From assembly GCF_000935125.1 (NCBI RefSeq), contig NZ_JRKI01000015.1, positions 22,141-86,140 on the forward strand: DNA of 64,000 nucleotides, written 5' to 3'. Made by a program: the position numbers and the translations under genes. Numbering within the stretch: position 1 is the stretch's first letter; every line of letters starts with the position of its first letter. Source of the stretch: Streptomyces natalensis ATCC 27448 (lineage in GTDB: Bacteria; Actinomycetota; Actinomycetes; Streptomycetales; Streptomycetaceae). The notes under the pieces were generated by a model. It did no database searches and had not been told where the DNA came from. It was given only the letters and a program-made list of their open reading frames with translations. Positions 41,087 to 48,387 of the stretch are shown in pieces.

Positions 41087-41249
41087 GTCATCCTCCCGGT
41101 GGTCGGCGCCTTGATCATGCCCTGCTTCTGTGGGGACCCGACAGTGACCGGCGCGAGCCCCTGTGCAGGCTCGATTCTCCGGAAACGCGTTGTGACCGAT
41201 AGTTTCGTAGCGAACTCAGGACGGATCAGGAAATGGAAAGGGTGATCTC

Positions 41250-41954
41250 TTGAGCCGCTCGGTTCTGGTCACCGGAGGCAACCGCGGCATTGGCCTGGCC
41301 ATTGCCCGTGCCTTCGCCGAGGCTGGCGACAAGGTCGCCATCACCTACCGCTCGGGCGAACCGCCCGCGGGATTTTTGGCCGTGAAGTGCGACATCACGG
41401 ACAGCGAGCAGGTCGAGCAGGCGTACAAGGAGATCGAGGAGAAGCAGGGCGCGGTCGAGGTGCTGGTGGCCAACGCCGGTGTCACCCGCGACCAGCTCCT
41501 GATGCGGATGTCCGAGGAGGACTTCACCTCGGTCCTGGAGACCAACCTCACCGGCACCTTCCGGGTGGTCAAGCGCGCCAACCGGGCGATGCTGCGGGCT
41601 CGTAAGGGACGGATCGTGCTGATCTCGTCCGTCGTCGGCCTGCTGGGCAGCGCGGGACAGGCGAACTACGCCGCCTCCAAGGCGGGTCTGGTGGGCTTCG
41701 CCCGCTCGCTCGCGCGGGAGCTGGGCAGCCGCAACATCACCGTCAACGTCGTCGCACCGGGCTTCGTCGACACCGACATGACCCGCGCGCTCACCGACGA
41801 CCAGCAGGAGAAGATCCTGCAGCAGGTGCCGCTCGCGCGCTATGCGCAGCCCGAGGAGATCGCCGCCTCGGTCCGCTTCCTGGCCTCCGACGAGGCCGCG
41901 TACATCACCGGAGCCGTCATTCCCGTCGACGGCGGATTGGGCATGGGTCACTGA
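41250..41954 (+). CDS. fabG: 3-oxoacyl-ACP reductase FabG
   Basis: This 234-residue SDR has TGGNRGIGLAIARAFA (7-22), VANAGVTRDQLLMRM, the catalytic Ser (LISSVVGLLG) and YAASKAGLVGF. It reduces 3-oxoacyl-ACP in fatty acid synthesis, NADPH-dependent. The TTG start follows GAAAGGG at spacing 8; TTG starts are uncommon and this one is conserved, as I recall, in S. coelicolor SCO1815. fabI follows six bases after the stop, so both are cotranscribed. Confidence 0.92.
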   Translation: MSRSVLVTGGNRGIGLAIARAFAEAGDKVAITYRSGEPPAGFLAVKCDITDSEQVEQAYKEIEEKQGAVEVLVANAGVTRDQLLMRMSEEDFTSVLETNLTGTFRVVKRANRAMLRARKGRIVLISSVVGLLGSAGQANYAASKAGLVGFARSLARELGSRNITVNVVAPGFVDTDMTRALTDDQQEKILQQVPLARYAQPEEIAASVRFLASDEAAYITGAVIPVDGGLGMGH

Positions 41955-41959
41955 TCAGC

Positions 41960-42736
41960 ATGAGTGGAATCCTTGCAGGCAAGCGCATTCTGGTGACTGG
42001 AGTCCTCACCGAGGGATCCATCGCCTTCCACGCGGCCAAGGTCGCGCAGGAGCAGGGCGCGGAGGTCGTGCTCACCGGCTTCGGGCGGGTCTCGCTCGTG
42101 GAGCGCATCGCCAAGCGGCTGCCCGAGCCGACCACGGTCATCGAGATGGACGTCACCAACCCGGAGCACCTGGACGGTCTGGCCGCCAAGGTCAGCGAGT
42201 ACTTCGGTGACGACGAGGGCATCGACGGCATCGTGCACTCGATCGCCTTCGGCCCGCAGGGCGCCTTCAACTTCCTGGAGGCGGACTGGGCGGACGTCTC
42301 GACGGCGGTGCAGGTCTCGGCGTTCTCGCTCAAGTCGCTGACCATGGCGTTGCTGCCGCTGATGGAGAAGCGCGGCGGCGGCTCGGTGGTGGGTCTGACT
42401 TTCGACGCGCAGATCGCCTGGCCGAAGTACGACTGGATGGGCGTCGCCAAGGCCGCCCTGGAGTCCACCGGGCGTTACCTGGCCCGTGACCTGGGCGGGC
42501 GGAACATCCGCGTCAACATGGTCTCGGCCGGCCCGATCAAGTCGATGGCCGCCAAGTCCATCCCCGGCTTCGAGGAGCTGGCGGACGTGTGGAACCACCG
42601 CGCCCCGATCGGCTGGGACCTGGCCGACCCGGAGCCGGCGGGCCGCGGCGTCGTCGGTCTGCTCTCGGACTTCTTCCCGAAGACCACCGGTGAGATCGTG
42701 CATGTCGACGGCGGCGTGCACATGATGGGCGCCTGA
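41960..42736 (+). CDS. fabI: Enoyl-ACP reductase FabI/InhA
   Basis: This 258-residue reductase has GKRILVTGVLTEGSIAFHAA (N-terminal NADH site), DGIVHSIAFGPQ and YDWMGVAKAALESTGRYLAR, where Tyr and Lys of the enoyl reductase YxxxxxxK motif stand. It performs the last reduction of each elongation cycle and is the target class of isoniazid and triclosan. It is cotranscribed with fabG. Confidence 0.94.
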   Translation: MSGILAGKRILVTGVLTEGSIAFHAAKVAQEQGAEVVLTGFGRVSLVERIAKRLPEPTTVIEMDVTNPEHLDGLAAKVSEYFGDDEGIDGIVHSIAFGPQGAFNFLEADWADVSTAVQVSAFSLKSLTMALLPLMEKRGGGSVVGLTFDAQIAWPKYDWMGVAKAALESTGRYLARDLGGRNIRVNMVSAGPIKSMAAKSIPGFEELADVWNHRAPIGWDLADPEPAGRGVVGLLSDFFPKTTGEIVHVDGGVHMMGA

Positions 42737-42910
42737 CGCCCGTCGCGCATCCCCACTGCCCGTCCCGGTCCGCCGGGGCGGGCAGAACGCGTTTTCGAGT
42801 CGAGAAGCGGCGGCCCCCGCCCCACACTTGGACGAGGCGCCCGGCACCGCCGGCGCAAGCGCATCGTGCAGTACCCGGCGCATCGTGCAGTACGGGGAGG
42901 AGGCTTCGGC

Positions 42911-43258
42911 GTGCCCGCATCCCGCCGCCGTACGGCAGCCCTCACGCTCGCCCTGGCCGCCCTCCTGGGCGCCACCGCATCGGCCGCACGGGCCGTGCCC
43001 CCACCGGCCGCCGACGATCCGCAGGACATCCCGCGCGCCCAGTGCCGTACCGCCGTTGCGGGCAGCACCGCCACCGCCCGCTGCTTCAACCCCAACGGGA
43101 ACCTCAGCCGGATCCGGCTCCACATCGAATGCCGCCGCTGGTACGACCCGGACGTGGACACCCGCGCCGCCCCGGACGGCCCCGCCCAGCAGATCACGCT
43201 GACCGGCCACTGCTGGCAGGAGATCGCCGAGGCATGGGTCAGCCAGGAGGCGGAGTGA
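42911..43258 (+). CDS. Small secreted protein (115 aa)
   Basis: 115 residues with a signal peptide (RRRTAALTLALAALLGATASAARA, cleavage about 28) and a mature part with three Cys (AQCRTAVAG, ARCFNPNG, IECRRWYD, GHCWQEI: four in total), probably two disulfides. GGGGAGGAGG stands upstream of GTG 42911. It could be an inhibitor-like or wall-associated protein; no family is recognised. Confidence 0.62.
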   Translation: MPASRRRTAALTLALAALLGATASAARAVPPPAADDPQDIPRAQCRTAVAGSTATARCFNPNGNLSRIRLHIECRRWYDPDVDTRAAPDGPAQQITLTGHCWQEIAEAWVSQEAE

Positions 43259-43285
43259 GGCGGTCCGCGCCGCGGCGGCCCGTGC

Positions 43286-43969
43286 TCAGGTGGGCTTGAG
43301 GGCCGGGAACCGGCAGCCGAAGGAGTGGGCGCCCGCCTCGGAGGCGGCCAGGGCGGCGTCGCCCCCGCGGATGGCAGCCACCAGGCGGGCGTGGTCCATA
43401 TGCGCCTCGGGGCGGAGCACCTCGCCGACATCGGCCCGCAGGAAGTCGCGCAGCACGCCCCCGAGGTCGGCGTAGATCCCGGCGAGGACCTCGTTGTGGG
43501 AAGCGGCCACCACGGCCATGTGCAAGGTCGCATCGGCCTCCACGAACGCATCGGCCGCCCCGGACTCCCAGGCCGCCTCGCGACGCTCCAGGAGGGCGTC
43601 GAGCTGCCGCAGATCCCCTTCCGTACGGCGCTGCGCGGCGAGCCGGGCGGCCTCCGCCTCCAGGGCGCTGCGCAGTTCGGCGACGTGCCGGGGGTCGGCG
43701 TCCGCGAAGCGGCGGTTCATCACCCCGGCCAGTTCGCTGGTGGCCACGACGTAGGTGCCCGAGCCCTGCCGGATGTCGAGCAGGCCGTTGTGGGCCAGCG
43801 CCCGTACGGCCTCGCGGACGGTGTTGCGGGCCACCCCGAGTTCCTCGACGAGCTCCGGCTCGGTCGGGATACGGGCGCCCACCGGCCACTCGCCGGATGT
43901 GATCTGGGCGCGCAGCTGCGCGATCACCTGGTCGGCCAGGGCGGACCGGCGGGGCGAGGTCAGGGGCAT
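43286..43969 (-). CDS. FadR-family (FCD) GntR regulator
   Basis: This 227-residue regulator has a winged HTH (ALADQVIAQLRAQITSGEW; PTEPELVEELGVARNTVREA) and an all-helical FCD domain with metal-binding His/Asp (ADATLHMAVVAASHNEV, HMDHARLVAAI). It is divergent from the CynX-like exporter and probably represses it. The spacer has repeated ATGAT around 44114-44126. Confidence 0.88.
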   Translation of the reverse strand: MPLTSPRRSALADQVIAQLRAQITSGEWPVGARIPTEPELVEELGVARNTVREAVRALAHNGLLDIRQGSGTYVVATSELAGVMNRRFADADPRHVAELRSALEAEAARLAAQRRTEGDLRQLDALLERREAAWESGAADAFVEADATLHMAVVAASHNEVLAGIYADLGGVLRDFLRADVGEVLRPEAHMDHARLVAAIRGGDAALAASEAGAHSFGCRFPALKPT

Positions 43970-44120
43970 GACGGTGCTCCGGAGGGGTGGGGCGGACGGA
44001 CGGTGCGCACGCGTGCGGGCCGGCCGGGTCCGCGGCGTCGGGTGCGACGGCAGAGGCTATCCGTCACCGCGGCCCTCTCGGGCGGGCAATCGGCTGGACA
44101 AGTATTCATCCCATGATTCT

Positions 44121-45461
44121 ATGATGGCGTCCATGCCCGACGAAGACCTCGCGCCCCCCGGCCCGCCCGCCGGGCCCGCCACGGCCCCGCACCCCCTCGA
44201 CACCAGCGACGACACCGGCAACGACACCAGCGGCAACGCCTCCGGCACGGCCCGGCCCGGTGGCGGGGGAACGCGCTGGCTTCGCCGGATCGTGATCGCC
44301 GGGATCGTCCTCGCCGCGCTCAACCTCCGCCCCGCCATCACCAGCCTCGGCGCGCTCCTGGAGGAGGTTCGCGACGGCCTCGGGATGAGCGGCACGGTGG
44401 CCGGTCTGCTGACGTCCGTACCGTCCCTGTGCTTTGCCGTCTTCGGTATCGCCGCACCCCGGCTGGCCAGGCGGTTCGGGCCCGGCGCCATCGTCTGCGG
44501 CGGGATGGTGGCGATCGCCGTCGGCGTCGCGCTGCGGCCGTTCGCCGGGGGCACCGCGGGCTTTCTGGCCGCCAGCGCGCTGGCCCTGGCCGGTATCGCG
44601 GTCGGCAATGTCCTGATGCCGGTCGTGATCAAGAGCCACTTCCCCGACCGGGTCGGCCCGATGACCGGGCTGTACTCCATGGCGCTGGCCCTGGGGACGT
44701 CGCTGGCCGCCGCGGCCACCGTTCCCCTGACCTCCGCGCTGGGCGGCGGCTGGCAGACCGGGCTGGCGGTGTGGGCGCTGCTCGCCGCCGTCGCCGTACT
44801 GCCCTGGCTCGCGGTCGTCCGGCGGCGCTCGGCGGGCGCTACCGGTGCCGCTCCCGGTGCCGCGGCCGCCGGAGAAGCCCCCGTACGGATCACCTCGTCG
44901 CCGACCGCCTGGGCGCTCGCCGTCTTCTTCGGCCTCCAGGCCACCGCCGCCTACGTCACGATGGGCTGGATGCCGCAGATCTTCCGCGACGCCGGGGTCT
45001 CGGCGGCCACCGCGGGCGTGCTGCTGGCCGTGACGATGGCGATGGGCGTGCCGCTCTCCTTCGTCCTGCCGCGGGTGGCCTCCCGGATGCGGCACCAGGG
45101 GCCGCTCGCGGTGGGCCTCGCCGCCTGCGGCATCGCCGGCTACGCCGGACTGTGGCTGGCCCCGGCCGCCGGAGCCTGGGCCTGGGCGCTGCTGATGGGC
45201 ATCTCCAACTGCTCCTTCCCACTGGCCCTGACCATGATCGGGATGCGGGCGTCCAGCTCGGCGGGGGTGGCCGAACTCTCGGCCTTCGTGCAGTCCGTCG
45301 GCTATCTGATCTCCCTCCCCGGACCGCTGCTCGTCGGCACGCTCTACCAGCACAGCGGCGGCTGGGGTCTGCCGATCGCGTTGATGGCGGGGCTGCTGGT
45401 GCCGCAGATGGCGGTGGGCGTGCTGGCCGGCCGGGACCGCCGCATCGAGGACGAGAGGTGA
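44121..45461 (+). CDS. CynX/NimT family MFS transporter
   Basis: About 446 residues with 12 membrane helices after a disordered 50-residue N-terminus. LNLRPAITSLGALLEEV is the family's conserved first-helix exit. Members carry small anions such as cyanate or nitroimidazoles. Several ATGs crowd at 44121, 44124 and 44133; the start is uncertain and may be leaderless. The next gene is a 38-residue transporter-associated peptide. Confidence 0.85.
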   Translation: MMASMPDEDLAPPGPPAGPATAPHPLDTSDDTGNDTSGNASGTARPGGGGTRWLRRIVIAGIVLAALNLRPAITSLGALLEEVRDGLGMSGTVAGLLTSVPSLCFAVFGIAAPRLARRFGPGAIVCGGMVAIAVGVALRPFAGGTAGFLAASALALAGIAVGNVLMPVVIKSHFPDRVGPMTGLYSMALALGTSLAAAATVPLTSALGGGWQTGLAVWALLAAVAVLPWLAVVRRRSAGATGAAPGAAAAGEAPVRITSSPTAWALAVFFGLQATAAYVTMGWMPQIFRDAGVSAATAGVLLAVTMAMGVPLSFVLPRVASRMRHQGPLAVGLAACGIAGYAGLWLAPAAGAWAWALLMGISNCSFPLALTMIGMRASSSAGVAELSAFVQSVGYLISLPGPLLVGTLYQHSGGWGLPIALMAGLLVPQMAVGVLAGRDRRIEDER

Positions 45462-45477
45462 ATGCCACACTGGGCGC

Positions 45478-45594
45478 ATGCCAGTGCTCGAACCGAACCC
45501 GCAGAACAGCCAGAAGAAGCTGCTCCTCGTGCTGGGCCTCATGCTCGGCGTGACCGTCGTCGTCGCGATCATCGCGAGTATCGCCGCACCGTGA
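45478..45594 (+). CDS. SGM_5486 family transporter-associated peptide (38 aa)
   Basis: Thirty-eight residues: MPVLEPNPQNSQKKLLLVLG then one membrane helix ending SIAAP. It matches the short SGM_5486-type proteins that follow CynX-like transporter genes in Streptomyces. It starts 17 bases after the transporter stop. Probably a small subunit or stabiliser. Confidence 0.8.
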   Translation: MPVLEPNPQNSQKKLLLVLGLMLGVTVVVAIIASIAAP

Positions 45595-45787
45595 CGGCCG
45601 GGTCCCGGACCCCGGAGGGTGGACGGGTCCCGGATCCCTGAGGGGTGCGTCTCAGGGTTGAGTCGGGGTTTTCCCGGATAGGCGCGGCCGCCGCGGATCC
45701 GTAGCGTCGAAGTACACCGCCCGGCGCGGTGGGCGCGCCGCACCCCGCGGCCGCGCGGCCCTTCGATCCGCCCCGGAGGCGATCTCC

Positions 45788-45997
45788 ATGTCCACCGCGT
45801 TGCGCAGCCGTTCCGCCGCCGAGGCTCCGGGGCTGCGCAGACGGCTGCCGTGGTGGGCGCCGGCCCTGCCGGTGCTCTCCTTCGTCGCCCTGCTCGCGCT
45901 GATATCGAGCCCGTCCCCGGCGAGCGCGGCCGACGCCTTCCGCAGCGCTCCCGCGGCGCTGCTGGGCATCCTCGCGCGGCTGGTGGGGGTGGCCTGA
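45788..45997 (+). CDS. Small single-helix membrane or secreted protein (69 aa)
   Basis: Sixty-nine residues: a basic start, a hydrophobic segment (WWAPALPVLSFVALLALIS), then SPSPASAADAFRSAPAALL resembling a signal-peptidase site and a short amphipathic end. It follows CGGAGGCG. No family known. Confidence 0.55.
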   Translation: MSTALRSRSAAEAPGLRRRLPWWAPALPVLSFVALLALISSPSPASAADAFRSAPAALLGILARLVGVA

Positions 45998-46073
45998 CGG
46001 CCGTCACCCGCCGGGGCGGAGCCTCCCCCAACACCCCGCGCCCCGGGCTGCCTTTCATGCGAAGCTTGGACGC

Positions 46074-46592
46074 ATGAGCGTCGATACACCCCGCCGGATC
46101 GTCCTCCTCCGACACGCAAAGGCCGAATGGACGCAGGAAAGCGACCATGAGCGCCCGCTCGCCGACCGCGGCCGCCGGGACGCCCCGGCCGCCGGCCGCT
46201 GGCTGGCCCACAGCGGGATCACCCCCGATCTGACCCTCTGCTCGACCGCCGCCCGCACCCGTGAGACCTGGAAGCTCGCCGTCCATGAGTTCCCGCAGCG
46301 GCCCAAGACCGTCTACGAGGAGCGGCTGTACGAGGCCTCCCTCGGCGAGCTCATCGCGCTCCTGAACGAGACGTCCGACGACGTCGACGACCTGATGCTG
46401 GTCGCCCACAACCCGGGTGTGCACGCCCTCGCCGATGCGCTGTCGGGCGAGGCGGACGGCGATCTGCTGCCGCGGATGAACCGCAGCGGCTTCCCTACGG
46501 CCGCCGTCGCCGTGGTCACCTTCACCGGGTCGTGGAAGTCGGTCGAGCACGGCGTCGGCCGGCTCGTCGCGTACTGGACCCCGCAGGGCTGA
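46074..46592 (+). CDS. Histidine phosphatase family protein (SixA-like)
   Basis: This 172-residue protein has the RHG motif as VLLRHAKAEW (residues 9-18), second catalytic His in LMLVAHNPGVH (about 112-122) and Arg in CSTAARTRETW. SixA-type enzymes dephosphorylate phosphohistidine proteins. It is separated from the convergent serB by a very strong hairpin. Confidence 0.85.
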   Translation: MSVDTPRRIVLLRHAKAEWTQESDHERPLADRGRRDAPAAGRWLAHSGITPDLTLCSTAARTRETWKLAVHEFPQRPKTVYEERLYEASLGELIALLNETSDDVDDLMLVAHNPGVHALADALSGEADGDLLPRMNRSGFPTAAVAVVTFTGSWKSVEHGVGRLVAYWTPQG

Positions 46593-46620
46593 GCCGTAGG
46601 GCGCCGCGGCGAAGGCGCCG

Positions 46621-46669
46621 GTACGGCAGGGGGCCCCGGCGCAGCGCGCGCCGGGGCCCCCTGCCGTAC
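46621..46669. terminator. Strong bidirectional terminator (sixA-like/serB)
   Basis: A perfect 22-bp stem (46621-46642 with 46648-46669) with a 5-base loop lies between convergent genes. Confidence 0.88.
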
Positions 46670-46676
46670 GGACCGC

Positions 46677-47924
46677 TCACTCCAGGTGCATATCCGCGGC
46701 CTCGACCTCTTCGCGGGTGACACCCAGCAGATACAGGACGGTGTCCAGGAACGGCACGTTCACCGCGGTGTGCGCCGCCTCCCGTACGACCGGCTTGGCA
46801 TTGAAGGCCACCCCGAGACCCGCGGTGTTGAGCATGTCCAGGTCATTGGCGCCGTCGCCGATCGCCACCGTCTGGTCCAGCGGCACCCCGGCCTGCTGCG
46901 CGAAGCTGCGCAGCAGCCGCGCCTTCCCGGCCCGGTCCACGATGTCGCCGGTCACCCGGCCGGTGAACCGGCCGTCCGCGACCTCCAGGGTGTTGGCGGC
47001 CGCGAAGTCCAGCCCCAGCTCCTCCTTGAGCGCATCGGTGACCTGGGTGAACCCGCCCGACACCACGCCGACCTGATAGCCGAGCCGCTTGAGGGTCCGC
47101 ACCAGGGTGCGCGCCCCGGGGGTGAGCCGCACCTCCTTGCGCACGGTCTCCACCACGGACGCGTCCAGCCCGGCCAGCAGCGCGACCCGGGCGTGCAGCG
47201 ACTGCTCGAAGTCCAGCTCCCCGCGCATCGCCGCGGCGGTCACCTCGGCGACCTCGGCCTCGCATCCGGCGTGCGCCGCAAACAGCTCGATGACCTCGTC
47301 CTGGATGAGCGTGGAGTCCACATCCATCACCACCAGCCGCTGCGCCCGGCGCTGGAGCCCCGCAGCGACCACCGCGACATCGACCCCGAGCCGCGCGGCC
47401 TCCAGGGCCAGGACGGACCGCAGCGTATCGGTCGCGGCACCCGACACCGCGAACTCGACCGCGGTCACCGGATACTTCGCGAGCCGGAAGATACGGTCGA
47501 TATTGCCGCCCGTGGACGTTATGGCGGCGGCGATACAGGCCGTCGACTCCGCGGTCAGCGGATGCCCCAGCACGGTCACGTGCGAGCGGCCCTCACCGCG
47601 CGGACGGTTGTCGCCCCGGCCGGAGATGATCTCCGCCTGGAGGTGCAGCGACTCCGCCCAGCTGTGCACGGTGGCCCGCAGGTCGCCCTCGGACGAGCCG
47701 GTGGCGCCCTGGGCCGGTGCGGGGGCGGTGACCAGGGCGCACAGGGTGATGCGGCCACGGGTCACCACCTGTTCGATGTCCACGACATCGACGGAGTAGG
47801 CGGCGAGGGTGTCGAAGAGACCGGCGGTGATGCCCGGCCGGTCCTTCCCGAAGATCTTCACGAGGAGGGTCGGGGCGTCGTCGCCCGGTACGGCGGTGGC
47901 AGGCGGGATCTGCGATGCGCTCAT
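46677..47924 (-). CDS. serB: Phosphoserine phosphatase SerB with ACT-like N-terminus
   Basis: About 415 residues. Two ACT-like domains (TLLVKIFGKDRPGITAGLFDT first, about 20-180) precede a HAD phosphatase with DVDSTLIQDEVIELF (motif I), VSGGFTQVTD (motif II) and AIGDGANDLDML (motif III). It makes serine from phosphoserine and is probably serine-sensitive through the ACT part. ATG 47924 gives the usual mycobacterial/streptomycete length. Confidence 0.93.
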   Translation of the reverse strand: MSASQIPPATAVPGDDAPTLLVKIFGKDRPGITAGLFDTLAAYSVDVVDIEQVVTRGRITLCALVTAPAPAQGATGSSEGDLRATVHSWAESLHLQAEIISGRGDNRPRGEGRSHVTVLGHPLTAESTACIAAAITSTGGNIDRIFRLAKYPVTAVEFAVSGAATDTLRSVLALEAARLGVDVAVVAAGLQRRAQRLVVMDVDSTLIQDEVIELFAAHAGCEAEVAEVTAAAMRGELDFEQSLHARVALLAGLDASVVETVRKEVRLTPGARTLVRTLKRLGYQVGVVSGGFTQVTDALKEELGLDFAAANTLEVADGRFTGRVTGDIVDRAGKARLLRSFAQQAGVPLDQTVAIGDGANDLDMLNTAGLGVAFNAKPVVREAAHTAVNVPFLDTVLYLLGVTREEVEAADMHLE

Positions 47925-48387
47925 GGTGCCCTTACCGTAACCGCCGGACGGGCCCGGCCGTACAGGTGTCCGTGCCTCGGACCGCGGATCCGCCCGACTG
48001 CCGCGGCCCGCTCCCCCCGCCGCACCCGCGCCCGGCGGACGGCGTTGATCGTTATCGACTCGTGTCCGCCCCGGCCCGTCCGCCCGGCACGTAAGGGCGG
48101 ACCACCGGCCCAACTCGCCGTTTGATACGGCCATTTCGCCCGATGTGCGACCCGGAGCCCGTACCCAGAGCCGCCCACAACCCCCGCAATCCGCCGATCC
48201 CCGGGCACCCCGGGGCCATTCCGTCCCTCGGCGAGGCATTGCCGGGTCCGCCCGGAGCGCCGATGCGCCCCGCTCGCCTCCCGGTTTCCGGTCGGAGGGC
48301 CGAGCCTGAAATAGTTCCTCATGATGAATCGCCATCCCTGACTTCCCATCCAGGGTGTCGCTCGGGGGACTACGCAATGGGGCTGGA
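47925..48387. other. Intergenic between serB and the FHA-ABC gene
   Basis: 463 bases between divergent genes, no supported gene. AT-richer spots (48045-48060 and 48305-48335) are the likely promoters. I see no defined operator. Confidence 0.5.
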
